Shown here piece after piece: positions 1-8,287 of a stretch of 64,000 bases of DNA. The notes beneath the pieces were generated by a model. The model worked only from the letters and a program-made list of their open reading frames with translations. It was not told the DNA's origin and did no database searches. A program made the translations under genes and the position numbers. Position 1 is the stretch's first letter, and every line of letters begins with the position of its first letter. This DNA comes from Faecalicatena faecalis (GTDB taxonomy: Bacteria; Bacillota; Clostridia; Lachnospirales; Lachnospiraceae): contig NZ_JABACJ020000011.1 in NCBI RefSeq assembly GCF_012524165.2, positions 1-64,000 of the forward strand, in the 5' to 3' direction.

Positions 1-82
1 GACGACGAGGTAGATAGGGCAGAGGTGGAAGTGCAGTAATGCATGGAGCTGACTGTTACTAATAGGTCGAGGGCATAACCAA
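1..82 (+). rRNA. 23S rRNA, 3' end (partial)
   Basis: The first ~80 bases match the conserved 3' end of bacterial 23S rRNA: the GACGAGGTAGATAGG segment and ACTAATAGGTCGAGGGC just before the terminal helix. The 5' part lies outside the window. The exact 3' end is estimated from the family. No 5S rRNA follows before the first tRNA at 150. Confidence 0.93.
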
Positions 83-149
83 GCAAGGTGATAGGAAATG
101 GATGTTTAAAATTCTTTGTGTGTAGTTTTGAAGATACATATCTTCATAA

Positions 150-223
150 GGCCCAGTGGCTCAGTTGGTTAGAGCGCCGCCCTGTCACGGCGGAGGTCGA
201 GAGTTCGAGTCTCTTCTGGGTCG
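150..223 (+). tRNA. tRNA-Asp (GTC)
   Basis: Cloverleaf with acceptor arms GGCCCAG (150–156) and CTGGGTC (216–222), anticodon GTC in loop CTGTCAC, and a GTTCGAGTC T-arm. Discriminator is G223 and CCA is not encoded. First gene of a seven-tRNA cluster downstream of the 23S gene. Confidence 0.97.
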
Positions 224-257
224 TTGCATTATCACTTAGTGAGATGCGTATATATGT

Positions 258-330
258 GGGATCTTAGCTCAGCTGGGAGAGCATCTGCCTTACAAGCAGA
301 GGGTCATAGGTTCGAGCCCTATAGGTCCCA
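258..330 (+). tRNA. tRNA-Val (TAC)
   Basis: Acceptor arms GGGATCT (258–264) and AGGTCCC (323–329), anticodon TAC flanked by CTGCC/AAGCAG, T-arm GGTTCGAGCC. Discriminator A330; CCA not encoded. Confidence 0.97.
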
Positions 331-341
331 CTTAAAAAAAT

Positions 342-423
342 GGATGGATTCCCGAGTGGCCAAAGGGGGCAGACTGTAAATCTGTTGGCAACGCCTTCGA
401 AGGTTCGAATCCTTCTCCATCCA
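342..423 (+). tRNA. tRNA-Tyr (GTA)
   Basis: Class II tRNA with a long variable arm (GTTGGCAACGCC). Acceptor arms GGATGGA (342–348) and TCCATCC (416–422), anticodon GTA in loop CTGTAAA. Discriminator A423; CCA not encoded. Confidence 0.97.
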
Positions 424-483
424 CTTAAAGGATTTTCCTTTATAGCCAATTAGCCGAAATGGTTTGGCAAAAGTTTTAAAAAT

Positions 484-556
484 GCCGATGTGGCTCAATT
501 GGCAGAGCAGCTGATTTGTAATCAGCAGGTTATCGGTTCGAGTCCGATCATCGGCT
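484..556 (+). tRNA. tRNA-Thr (TGT)
   Basis: Acceptor arms GCCGATG (484–490) and CATCGGC (549–555), anticodon TGT in loop TTTGTAA, T-arm GGTTCGAGTCC. Discriminator T556; CCA not encoded. Confidence 0.97.
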
Positions 557-588
557 TTATCTCAAAAGAGATAAGTAAAATTGAATAG

Positions 589-662
<74 letters not shown>

Positions 663-684
663 TTTAGACTTACATAAGTCTTAT

Positions 685-757
<73 letters not shown>

Positions 758-791
758 TTTTCTTTGCAAAAAGAAAGGTATAACTAAATAT

Positions 792-864
792 GGGCGTGTA
801 GCTCAGGTGGTAGAGCACTTGACTTTTAATCAAGTTGTCCGGGGTTCGAATCCCCGCACGCTCA
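792..864 (+). tRNA. tRNA-Lys (TTT)
   Basis: Acceptor arms GGGCGTG (792–798) and CACGCTC (857–863), anticodon TTT in loop CTTTTAA, T-arm GGTTCGAATCC. Discriminator A864; CCA not encoded. Last tRNA of the array. Confidence 0.97.
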
Positions 865-879
865 TTGAATTTTAAGTAT

Positions 880-907
880 CCGAGGAAATTGTTTCCTCGG
901 TATTTTT
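880..907 (+). terminator. terminator of the rRNA/tRNA operon
   Basis: Perfect 9-bp stem CCGAGGAAA/TTTCCTCGG (880–888 and 892–900) with a 3-nt loop, followed by a T-rich stretch. It ends the tRNA cluster just upstream of the decarboxylase gene at 926. Confidence 0.85.
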
Positions 908-925
908 AATATGTGAGGAATAAAA

Positions 926-2365
926 ATGGAACATTCATATCTATATGATAAGTTATTGAAGTACAGTCAAACAGATTATTACGGATTTCATATGCCGGGA
1001 CATAAAAGAAATAAGGCTTTGATGAACTGCTCTCTGCCATATGAACTAGATATTACAGAAATCGATGGATTTGACGATCTTCATCATGCAAAGGAGATTT
1101 TAAAAGAAGCTCAGGAGAGGGCAGCTCAGCTTTATCATGCAGATGAGACCTGTTATCTGATCAATGGCAGTACGGCAGGTATTTTGAGTGCTGTGCTGGG
1201 ATGCACATCTAAAGGTGACCGCATATTGGTAGCCAGGAACTGCCACAAATCGGTTTATCATGCAGTTTATATGAATGAACTGGAACCAGTTTACCTATAT
1301 CCTCAGTTTTATGCTGAGATAGAGCTGAATGGCCCTATCGATTCTGAATCAGTAAGACAGGCATTAAAGCAGTATGAAGATATTAAGGCGGTCGTGATTA
1401 CATCGCCGACTTATGATGGAGTATTGTCGGATGTAAAAGCAATTGCGAAGGTAGTACATGAAAAGGGGATTCCTTTGATTGTGGACGAGGCACATGGAGC
1501 CCACTTCGGATTGCATCCATATTTCCCGGATAATTCAAATAAAAAGGGAGCAGATGTTGTGATCCATAGCCTGCACAAAACACTTCCGTCTTTGACACAG
1601 ACGGCTCTGATTCATATGAATGGAGAATTAATTGATAAAAGAAGGATCAAACAATATCTTCATATGGTGCAGACAAGTAGTCCGTCATATGTTTTAATGG
1701 CCGGCATGGATGAATGTGTTAGAATGTTCTTAGACAATGGTCAGGATTGTCTTCAGACATATGTGGACCTTCTGGAAGAGACCAGGAAGAGGTTAAAGGG
1801 GCTGAGACATTTAAAATTAGTTGAGACAGAGATGTATGACAGGTCAAAGCTGGTAATTTCTGTGAAAGAAACAAATATGACCAGTAGACAGCTGCATGAT
1901 ATTTTATTAAATAAATATCATCTGCAGATGGAAATGACAGCGGGCTCCTATGTACTTGCGATGACATCAGTAGGGGATACGAAGGAGGGAATGCAGCGGC
2001 TTGTGGATGCTTTGGAAGAAATAGATGCTGCTGCTTCGGATATCAAAGAAACGGATATGGAGCACTTTAAAGAAAACGGTCATTTTTCACTACCAAGGCT
2101 GCAAGGAGTTTATTCACCGGCAAAGCTGGATCGTCTGCTCAGGAAAAAAGGTGACATCCAGACTTCCTCTCTGCCCTGGAAAGAGTGTGTGGGATACATA
2201 TCCACAGAATATGCCTATATTTATCCACCGGGTATTCCATTGATCGTTCCGGGGGAGAAAATAACGGAAGAAGCAGCTATTCTGCTGATTGAGTATAGTG
2301 AAATGGGATTTTCTATAGAGGGTCTTGAACAGGAAGGAAAGATGGAGGTGTTGATAAATGGGTAA
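926..2365 (+). CDS. PLP-dependent Orn/Lys/Arg decarboxylase (YaaO-like)
   Basis: This 479-aa protein belongs to the fold-type I, PLP-dependent ornithine/lysine/arginine decarboxylase family, probably making a polyamine or diamine in the cytoplasm. The N-terminus carries the family start FHMPGHKRN, the middle has VDEAHGAHFG, and the PLP lysine sits in VIHSLHKTLPSLTQ, followed by a smaller C-terminal domain. The length fits the short Firmicutes YaaO/SpeA type rather than the ~700-aa inducible enzymes, which have an extra N-terminal domain. A GAGGAA site lies before the ATG. Its stop overlaps the next gene by 8 nt. In B. subtilis yaaO also heads the tmk–holB cluster, so the context supports the family; substrate is not readable from sequence. 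Confidence 0.9.
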   Translation: MEHSYLYDKLLKYSQTDYYGFHMPGHKRNKALMNCSLPYELDITEIDGFDDLHHAKEILKEAQERAAQLYHADETCYLINGSTAGILSAVLGCTSKGDRILVARNCHKSVYHAVYMNELEPVYLYPQFYAEIELNGPIDSESVRQALKQYEDIKAVVITSPTYDGVLSDVKAIAKVVHEKGIPLIVDEAHGAHFGLHPYFPDNSNKKGADVVIHSLHKTLPSLTQTALIHMNGELIDKRRIKQYLHMVQTSSPSYVLMAGMDECVRMFLDNGQDCLQTYVDLLEETRKRLKGLRHLKLVETEMYDRSKLVISVKETNMTSRQLHDILLNKYHLQMEMTAGSYVLAMTSVGDTKEGMQRLVDALEEIDAAASDIKETDMEHFKENGHFSLPRLQGVYSPAKLDRLLRKKGDIQTSSLPWKECVGYISTEYAYIYPPGIPLIVPGEKITEEAAILLIEYSEMGFSIEGLEQEGKMEVLING

Positions 2366-2945
2366 AATCTGTTATATCATGGGGAAAAGTTCGTCTGGAA
2401 AGGATACTATTTACAAAAGGTTAAAGGAAAGGATGCCGCAGCTTAAGACAATCACTTTATATACGACAAGACCCGTGCGTGCAGGTGAGACGGATGGGGT
2501 GGAGTACTATTTTGTTGATGAGGAACGTCTTGCGGAGATGGAGAATAGAGGCTGTGTGATTGAATTACGCGCATATAATACAAAATGCGGTGTATGGAAG
2601 TATTTTACGGCGGATGACGGACAGATTGATTTGGATAGACAGGATTATCTTGTGATAGGCACTTTGCAGTCTTATGAGGCGATGTGTAAGTACTTCGGTG
2701 AGGAAATCATGATTCCAGTCTATATTGAAGTAGAAGATGGGCTTCGGCTCTATCGCGCCCTTGAACGGGAGCGAATACAGGATGCGCCGAAGTATGCGGA
2801 GATGTGTAGAAGATTCTTGGCAGACCAGGATGATTTTTCAGAGGAGAATTTAAGGAAAGCTGGAATTAAAAAACGATTTATAAACGAAGATATAGAAGTA
2901 TGTCTGAGTGAGATTCAGGAATATTTGCAGGAAAAGATGTTTTAG
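2358..2945 (+). CDS. guanylate kinase-like nucleotide kinase
   Basis: A 195-aa P-loop kinase with N-terminal Walker A (MGKSSSGKDT) and the guanylate-kinase block YTTRPVRAGETDGVEYYFV, which in Gmk binds the GMP phosphate. The C-terminal half has the lid/helix region (RALERERIQDAPKYAEMCRRF). It overlaps the decarboxylase by 8 nt, so the two are translationally coupled. In B. subtilis this position holds tmk, whereas here a GMK-fold paralogue occupies it. It is probably not the sole housekeeping Gmk, since CVIELRAYNTKCGVWKYFT departs from the usual sequence; true substrate unknown. Confidence 0.78.
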   Translation: MGKICYIMGKSSSGKDTIYKRLKERMPQLKTITLYTTRPVRAGETDGVEYYFVDEERLAEMENRGCVIELRAYNTKCGVWKYFTADDGQIDLDRQDYLVIGTLQSYEAMCKYFGEEIMIPVYIEVEDGLRLYRALERERIQDAPKYAEMCRRFLADQDDFSEENLRKAGIKKRFINEDIEVCLSEIQEYLQEKMF

Positions 2946-3004
2946 ATTCAATTATGGAGTAATAATAGAAGAATATAACATATGATAGAAGAGGGAGAGG
3001 CAGA

Positions 3005-3160
3005 TTATTCTGCTTCTCCCTCCGCTACTATATCCTCTAAGACATGGATTAAATCATAAATGTTCTTGAGCTGGACATTTTTTTCAAGGATACAGTTCTT
3101 CAGATTGATTGGTAAAGATTCAAATTTGTCCCGAAGTTCGGGCGCTACATAAGATGCCAT
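3005..3160 (-). CDS. small 51-aa hypothetical protein
   Basis: An ATG ORF on the minus strand encoding 51 residues, starting MASYVAPELRDKFESL and ending in an acidic tail (EDIVAEGEAE). An AACGAGGTGATTTT ribosome site precedes the ATG. Composition is that of a soluble helical protein. It lies downstream of, and in the same direction as, the XRE repressor at 3269–3598, so it may be co-transcribed with it. A hairpin (GGGAGAgGCAGA/TCTGCtTCTCCC, about 2992–3020) overlaps its stop codon. Function not recognised; the module looks phage-derived. Confidence 0.6.
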   Translation of the reverse strand: MASYVAPELRDKFESLPINLKNCILEKNVQLKNIYDLIHVLEDIVAEGEAE

Positions 3161-3268
3161 AAAATCACCTCGTTATATACTGTCCCGCTGCAGAGGAAAA
3201 TATACAGGAAAATTGTTTTATGGCATTTTAGGATTTTGCTATGTAAGCTGAACTGCTAGAATATCAGT

Positions 3269-3598
3269 TTAAAGACCGTTTTTGCTTTTTCTTTTATTTT
3301 TGATAAATGCTATATAATCTGCAACATCGTCTATTTCATCCTGTGTTAGGTCTGAGGTATCGAGATGTGCGGCTATGGTCTGAGGCGCGGTACTATTATT
3401 TTCCCAGCCCATGAGGTAGCCTGGTGTGCATTGTAGGACCTTGGCTAATGCTTCTATTTTATCGATTCCCATGTTTTGAATATTGCTGGATTCGTAACGG
3501 GATATAGTCGATTCTGCTGTACCAAGCGCAGATGCCACGTCTTTGAGGGTGAGTCCCAATTCCAGACGCCGGGATTTGATCATTTTACTGATATCCAT
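3269..3598 (-). CDS. XRE-family HTH repressor
   Basis: A 109-aa regulator with an N-terminal lambda-repressor-like HTH (RRLELGLTLKDVASALGTAESTISRYESS, residues ~10–38) and a short C-terminal tail (TQDEIDDVADYIAFIKNK) typical of small phage-type repressors. ATG at 3598 follows a strong AGGAGGT site. Four copies of TTGCNNATNNGCAA lie in the divergent region upstream (3661–3802); one overlaps the −35 of its own promoter, which points to autorepression. The gene diverges from the coiled-coil ORF at 3932. Likely the control element of a small mobile or phage-remnant module inserted between the kinase gene and holB. Confidence 0.85.
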   Translation of the reverse strand: MDISKMIKSRRLELGLTLKDVASALGTAESTISRYESSNIQNMGIDKIEALAKVLQCTPGYLMGWENNSTAPQTIAAHLDTSDLTQDEIDDVADYIAFIKNKRKSKNGL

Positions 3599-3646
3599 AT
3601 TTCCTTACCTCCTGCTCATGCAATTAGTTACAATATCTTTATATCT

Positions 3647-3674
3647 ATCATATCATAATATTGCATAATCGCAA
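3647..3674 (-). promoter_or_regulatory. promoter of the XRE repressor, overlapped by an operator
   Basis: Reading the minus strand, TTGCGA (3669–3674) and TATGAT (3647–3652) are 16 bp apart, ~50 bp before the repressor ATG. The −35 is part of operator copy TTGCATAATCGCAA (3661–3674), so a bound repressor would block it. Confidence 0.55.
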
Positions 3675-3802
3675 GAAAAAATTGCTGATTTGCAAAAAAG
3701 GATTGACTTATTTTAATGATATGGTATGATAACAATAGAAATTGCGGATACGCAAGAAGAGTAGAGTGATATTTTTTTGCTTCTCGACTTGCGAATACGC
3801 AA
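3661..3802. promoter_or_regulatory. four operator copies TTGCNNATNNGCAA
   Basis: Four 14-bp dyads share TTGC-N2-AT-N2-GCAA: 3661–3674, 3682–3695, 3742–3755 and 3789–3802. The first overlaps the repressor's own −35; the second and third flank the plus-strand promoter at 3703–3730. No other gene sits between the repressor and the divergent ORF, so the repressor at 3269–3598 is the likely binder. Confidence 0.75.
3703..3730 (+). promoter_or_regulatory. sigma-A-type promoter for the coiled-coil gene
   Basis: TTGACT (3703–3708), 16-bp spacer, TATGAT (3725–3730). It points toward the ORF at 3932 and lies between operator copies two and three. Confidence 0.6.
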
Positions 3803-3931
3803 GGATGGGAAGTAAGAAAAGGGAAAGAGCAGGGATAACAAAAGATGAAGTTCATAAGGTATGCAGCTCACAAGGTATGCAGGAGTAATAGTTATCCGAT
3901 GGAAGATATCATGTTAGGAGGGAGCCGGATC

Positions 3932-4156
3932 ATGGAAAGATCGAATCTAAAAACACTGGGGCTGGACAGGGAGACTATCGAACAGATTATGGCACGGGAG
4001 AAATTTGACATAGAAAAAGAAAAAAGGAAACTGAAAGAGACAGAGGATGTACTGGAGGAGCTTAAGACTAAGCTCTCCCTGGAAAGGGAGGTAGAGAATC
4101 TGAGGGAGGCGCAGGCAATTTATTTGGATATCCTGAAATTGGCAGCTAACAGTTAA
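3932..4156 (+). CDS. small coiled-coil protein of the XRE module
   Basis: I choose the ATG at 3932, which follows TTAGGAGGGAGCC; an in-frame ATG at 3845 would give 103 aa but has a weaker ribosome site. The 74-aa product begins MERSNLKTLGLDRETIEQIM and is then almost entirely charged heptad-like helix (EKEKRKLKETEDVLEELKTKLSLEREVENLREAQ). Divergent from the XRE repressor and driven by the operator-flanked promoter. The shape recalls short phage scaffold-like or antirepressor proteins, but I do not recognise a family. Confidence 0.6.
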   Translation: MERSNLKTLGLDRETIEQIMAREKFDIEKEKRKLKETEDVLEELKTKLSLEREVENLREAQAIYLDILKLAANS

Positions 4157-4360
4157 GAGAAAAGTGTGTACGAAAGCATATGCGAAAGTCTGCATCCAGG
4201 AATCTCTTGGAAGGTCTGTAAAAACCAGAATTTATGGGCTATATCTTCACAGAAAATTATGATATACTTAATCTGTAGTTCATAACTTTGTAAGATACCT
4301 GTAGTACAATAAATGCAAAGTAACTTACAAAGGAAAATATAAGGGGCAGCAGGTGATGTT

Positions 4361-5356
4361 ATGAGTGGTTTTAAGGATGTTGTTGGACATAAGAACATAA
4401 TTCAATATATAGGGAATGCAGTGAAGACGGACAAGGTTTCCCATGCGTATATTCTCAATGGGGAGAAGGGTTCTGGGAAGAAGCTGCTTGCCAGTCTATT
4501 TGCCATGAGCCTGCAGTGCCAGGACCGGGAAGATGACGGGGATGCCTGCGGGAAGTGTCAGTCTTGTAAGCAGGCCATGAACAATAATCAGCCTGATATC
4601 ATCAAGGTCACACATGAGAAACCAAATACGATCAGTATTGATGATATCCGGGAACAGGTGAATAACGACATCGTAATTAAGCCTTACAGCAGCAGATATA
4701 AGATTTATATCATTGCAGATGCGGATATGATGACAGTACAGGCCCAGAATGCGATTTTAAAGACCATTGAGGAGCCGCCAGAGTATGCAGTAATCATGCT
4801 GCTGACAGAGAATGCGGAGACGCTGCTTCCGACGATACGTTCCAGATGTGTGATGTTAAAGCTGCGTAATATTAAAGACCAGCTTGTGAAGAAGTATCTG
4901 ATGGAGCAGATGGAGATTCCAGATTATAAAGCAGATGTCTGTGTAGCCTTTGCACAGGGGAATATGGGAAAGGCAATTATGCTTGCGACCTCCGAGCACT
5001 TTAATGAGATCAAGGAGGAAGCAGTTCATTTGCTGCGGAATATCAATGAGATGGATCTGAGTGAACTGATCGAGGCAGTAAAGAGATGTATGTCTTATAA
5101 GCTTGAGATCAGTGATTATATGGATGTGATCGCTATTTGGTATCGCGATGTGTTGATTTATAAGGCAACCCGCAATGTGGACAGGGTCGTTTTTTCGGAC
5201 CAGTTAAAGTATATCAAAGATCGTGCGAATAAGAGTTCCTACGAAGGAATCGAGATTATTCTTGACGCACTGGAAAAAGCGAAAGCAAGATTGAAGGCAA
5301 ATGTGAATTTTGAGCTTACAATGGAATTGCTTTTATTGACAATAAAGGAGAATTAA
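4361..5356 (+). CDS. holB: DNA polymerase III subunit delta'
   Basis: Clamp-loader AAA+ subunit, 331 aa. Visible features: the N-terminal opening FKDVVGHKNIIQYI, a P-loop region GEKGSGKK (34–41), four zinc-ligand cysteines C53, C63, C66 and C69, the sensor-1 block AQNAILKTIEEPPEYAVIMLL and the SRC motif (TIRSRC) that in other clamp-loader subunits acts as an arginine finger. Delta' normally opens the clamp-loader ring with the tau and delta subunits. It starts the conserved run holB–ricT–trmN6–rsmI, with only 4 nt to ricT. The preceding 204-bp gap separates it from the inserted XRE module; I could not identify a convincing promoter in it. Confidence 0.95.
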   Translation: MSGFKDVVGHKNIIQYIGNAVKTDKVSHAYILNGEKGSGKKLLASLFAMSLQCQDREDDGDACGKCQSCKQAMNNNQPDIIKVTHEKPNTISIDDIREQVNNDIVIKPYSSRYKIYIIADADMMTVQAQNAILKTIEEPPEYAVIMLLTENAETLLPTIRSRCVMLKLRNIKDQLVKKYLMEQMEIPDYKADVCVAFAQGNMGKAIMLATSEHFNEIKEEAVHLLRNINEMDLSELIEAVKRCMSYKLEISDYMDVIAIWYRDVLIYKATRNVDRVVFSDQLKYIKDRANKSSYEGIEIILDALEKAKARLKANVNFELTMELLLLTIKEN

Positions 5357-5360
5357 TAGC

Positions 5361-6266
5361 ATGACGAAGGTAATAGGTGTGAGATTCCGTACAGCGGGGA
5401 AGATTTATTTTTTCGCGCCAGGGAAGTTTGACATCAAGCAGGGAGATAATGTAATCGTAGAGACCGCGCGCGGGGTTGAGTTCGGGCGTGTTGTCCTGGG
5501 ACCAAAGGAAGTGAAGGACGAAGAGGTTGTGCAGCCGCTCAAGTCTGTAATCAGAGTAGCAACGGAGCAGGACCGTAAGGTGGAAGAGAAGAACAGAGAA
5601 AAAGAAAAGGAAGCATTTAAGATCTGTTTGGAAAAGATTCGCAAGCACGGGCTTGAGATGAAGCTGATTGATGCAGAATATACATTTGATAATAATAAGG
5701 TATTGTTTTATTTTACAGCAGACGGAAGAATCGATTTTAGGGAGCTGGTGAAAGATTTAGCTGCAGTTTTTAGGACCAGGATTGAACTCCGGCAGATCGG
5801 GGTAAGAGATGAGACGAAGATTCGAGGAGGAATTGGGATCTGTGGCAGGCCGCTTTGTTGTAATACGTATTTATCTGAATTTGCAGCGGTATCTATCAAG
5901 ATGGCAAAGGAGCAGAACTTATCCCTGAACCCGACGAAGATTTCGGGTGTATGCGGGCGCTTGATGTGCTGCCTGACCAATGAGGAAGAGACCTATGAGG
6001 AGTTGAATAGTCAACTGCCGTCTGTGGGAGATCAGGTGACGACTTCTGAAGGACTGAGCGGAACGGTGCATTCACTGAGTGTACTGCGGAAGCTGGTGAA
6101 GGTCATTGTTACTTTAGAGAATGATGAGAAGGAAATCCGTGAATACAGGGCGGAAGAACTGAAGTTTAAGCCAAGGCGCAGGAAAGCAAAGGTTTCAAAG
6201 GAAGAGATGAAGAAACTTGCGGCACTGGAGAAGGGCGAAGGAGCATCAAAGTTAGATGATAACTAA
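5361..6266 (+). CDS. ricT: RicT/YaaT, PSP1-domain RNA-maturation and development regulator
   Basis: A 301-aa PSP1 superfamily protein. In B. subtilis RicT joins RicA and RicF in an Fe–S-containing complex that assists RNase Y and affects competence, biofilm and sporulation. The cysteines C161, C166, C167 and C198 are present here (GICGRPLCC and VCGRLMCC), the last motif adding C203 and C204; these match the cluster ligands reported for RicT. The C-terminus is Lys-rich. It follows holB by 4 nt and overlaps the methyltransferase gene by 11 nt, so the three are co-transcribed. Confidence 0.94.
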   Translation: MTKVIGVRFRTAGKIYFFAPGKFDIKQGDNVIVETARGVEFGRVVLGPKEVKDEEVVQPLKSVIRVATEQDRKVEEKNREKEKEAFKICLEKIRKHGLEMKLIDAEYTFDNNKVLFYFTADGRIDFRELVKDLAAVFRTRIELRQIGVRDETKIRGGIGICGRPLCCNTYLSEFAAVSIKMAKEQNLSLNPTKISGVCGRLMCCLTNEEETYEELNSQLPSVGDQVTTSEGLSGTVHSLSVLRKLVKVIVTLENDEKEIREYRAEELKFKPRRRKAKVSKEEMKKLAALEKGEGASKLDDN

Positions 6267-6954
6267 GTTAAGACCAGGGGAGCGGATTGATGATCTGCAG
6301 TTGGATGGTTATGAGATTATTCAGGATCCAGAGCGGTTCTGCCTTGGAATCGATGCAGTTCTGCTCTCTGATTTTGTAAAAGTAAAACAGGACGAGACTG
6401 TTTTGGACCTGGGGACCGGGACGGGCATTCTGCCGATTCTTTTGGCGGCTAAGACAAAGGGCAGGCATTTTACTGGACTGGAGATACAGGAAGAGAGCGC
6501 GGATATGGCAAGGCGCAGTGTGATGCATAATGGTCTGGAGGATAAGATCGATATTGTTACAGGAGATATCAAAGAGGCGGCTGAGATTCTGGAGCCGGCC
6601 TTTTTTGATGTAATCGTAACGAATCCCCCTTATATGCTGAATCAGCATGGGCTTAAGAACCCTCAGGATGCCAAGGCAATTGCCCGGCATGAGATTCTAT
6701 GTACATTGGACGATATCTTACGGGAAAGCGGAAAAATGCTTCGTGAAAGTAAGGGCAGATTCTATATGATACATAAGCCCTTCCGGCTGGCGGAGATCAT
6801 GGTGAAGATGAATCAGTATAAGATAGAACCGAAGCGGCTTCAATTTATCCATCCATATGTGGATAAGGAGCCGACGATGGTGCTCATTGAAGGGATGAAG
6901 GGCGGAAGGTCACGCGTGAAGATTGAACCTCCGATTATCATGTATCATAAGTAA
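6256..6954 (+). CDS. trmN6: tRNA1(Val) (adenine(37)-N6)-methyltransferase-type protein (YabB)
   Basis: A 232-aa class I SAM-dependent methyltransferase. SAM motif I is VLDLGTGTGILPILL and the catalytic NPPY motif, typical of exocyclic-amine methylation, is in VIVTNPPYML. Its position after ricT matches yabB in B. subtilis, whose family modifies A37 of tRNA-Val. The usual small GIY-YIG gene (yazA) between this gene and rsmI is missing here. Start ATG lies inside ricT. Confidence 0.9.
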   Translation: MITKLRPGERIDDLQLDGYEIIQDPERFCLGIDAVLLSDFVKVKQDETVLDLGTGTGILPILLAAKTKGRHFTGLEIQEESADMARRSVMHNGLEDKIDIVTGDIKEAAEILEPAFFDVIVTNPPYMLNQHGLKNPQDAKAIARHEILCTLDDILRESGKMLRESKGRFYMIHKPFRLAEIMVKMNQYKIEPKRLQFIHPYVDKEPTMVLIEGMKGGRSRVKIEPPIIMYHK

Positions 6955-6980
6955 TCGAAGAGAATTAAAAAGGAGATTTT

Positions 6981-7823
6981 ATGTCAGGTACTTTATATTT
7001 ATGTGCGACTCCGATTGGAAATCTTGAGGATATGACGTTCCGGGTAATCCGAACGTTGAAAGAGGTGGATCTGATTGCAGCGGAGGATACACGCAACAGC
7101 ATTAAGCTGCTGAATCATTTTGAAATCCAGACTCCTATGACAAGCTATCATGAATATAATAAGTTTGAAAAGGGCAGAAAGCTTGTAGAGAAGCTGCAGG
7201 AGGGGCAGGATATCGCACTGATTACGGATGCTGGGACTCCGGGGATATCTGATCCCGGGGAAGAACTGGTGAAGATGTGCTATGAGGCAGGAATTCCAGT
7301 CACATCACTTCCAGGGGCAGCAGCTTGTATTACGGCGCTGACTTTATCGGGGCTATCGACAAGAAGATTTGTTTTCGAGGCATTTCTGCCTACGGATAAG
7401 AAGGAGCGGGAGTGGGTTCTGGAGGAATTGGAACGAGAGTTTCGGACGATGATTCTGTATGAAGCTCCCCACCGTTTGTTAAAGACTTTAAAGCTTTTGC
7501 TGGAACGCCTGGGGAATCGGAAGGTTACGATATGCAGGGAGCTCACAAAACGTCATGAGACGGCTTTTGCAGCCACTTTAGAGGAGGCGGTGTCCTATTA
7601 TGAGGCAAATGAACCAAAAGGGGAATGTGTGCTGGTAATTGAGGGCAGGAGCCGTTCCGAAGCGCTGCGTGAAGAGCGGGAAAGATGGGAAGAGATGAGT
7701 ATTGAGGAGCATATGGATTTTTACCTGTCCAGCGGTATCAGCAAGAAGGATGCAATGAAAAAGGTTGCTAAGGACCGGGGAGTACAGAAGCGGGAGATTT
7801 ATAATTATCTGGAGAACAGGTAA
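6981..7823 (+). CDS. rsmI: 16S rRNA (cytidine(1402)-2'-O)-methyltransferase
   Basis: A 280-aa SpoU-unrelated tetrapyrrole-methylase-fold enzyme that 2'-O-methylates C1402 in the 16S decoding centre. Signatures: GTLYLCATPIGNLEDMTFR at the start, AAEDTRNSIKLLNHF, the SAM-binding ALITDAGTPGISDPG and SLPGAAACITALTLSGL. A short C-terminal helical extension (SSGISKKDAMKKVAKDRGVQKREIYNYL) is also family-typical. AAGGAGATTTT precedes the ATG. Last gene of the conserved run. Confidence 0.95.
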   Translation: MSGTLYLCATPIGNLEDMTFRVIRTLKEVDLIAAEDTRNSIKLLNHFEIQTPMTSYHEYNKFEKGRKLVEKLQEGQDIALITDAGTPGISDPGEELVKMCYEAGIPVTSLPGAAACITALTLSGLSTRRFVFEAFLPTDKKEREWVLEELEREFRTMILYEAPHRLLKTLKLLLERLGNRKVTICRELTKRHETAFAATLEEAVSYYEANEPKGECVLVIEGRSRSEALREERERWEEMSIEEHMDFYLSSGISKKDAMKKVAKDRGVQKREIYNYLENR

Positions 7824-8206
7824 GATTATTTGGTTGACAGTATGGCTCAGGATTGGAGAGTATGTTAAAATATGATACGATTTGCAGATTTATTTTAGAG
7901 AAATGTGACATTGACGGTTTGGAGCTGTGAGTATAAAATAATACCAAGTTCAAAAAAAGACTAAGATAATGAAGGAACGGCATATCTGCCGGAACTTTTT
8001 AAGAATTCCGTGAGTGACAGCAGTATAGACATCAGGTAAGGCATCAGGAAGGACATCGTGTCAGGCAGCAGGAGAGTCATCAGTTCAGTCAAAAAGTCAG
8101 GCATCTTGTGGTGGGCAGCTTGAGAAAGACAACGGGAAAGACAGCATGGATAGGCATCAGGAGACAGCGGAATATAATAAGAGGTAGGACTTGGTTTGAA
8201 CTTATA
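7824..8206. other. intergenic region with degenerate CATCAGG-like repeats
   Basis: No ORF with a credible ribosome site is visible. Between about 8028 and 8165 short units resembling GCATCAGG/ACATCAGG recur irregularly (8028–8036, 8041–8048, ~8076, 8153–8161). Their role is unknown; they could be decayed coding or repeat sequence. Confidence 0.4.
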
Positions 8207-8244
8207 CGAAGGGCGTATTGCAGATACTGTAATACGCCCTTTCG
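8207..8244 (-). terminator. hairpin downstream of the ABC ATPase gene
   Basis: Inverted repeat CGAAGGGCGTATT (8207–8219) and AATACGCCCTTTCG (8231–8244) with an 11-nt loop. It lies just beyond the stop of the minus-strand ABC gene and is long enough to terminate, although the T tract is weak on both sides. Confidence 0.5.
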
Positions 8245-8287
8245 TGTGTGTATCCAGGGAAATAAAGGTAGAATCAAAGTTTTTCCT

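Noticed and set aside
264-449. Minus-strand ORF of 61 aa
   Set aside because: It lies across the tRNA-Val and tRNA-Tyr genes and is a frame shadow of them.
7834-7871. TTGACA after rsmI as a promoter
   Set aside because: No −10 at 16–18 bp; the nearest A/T-rich hexamers are 21 bp or more away.
8028-8165. CRISPR array
   Set aside because: Units are short, irregular in spacing and not identical; no cas genes are near.
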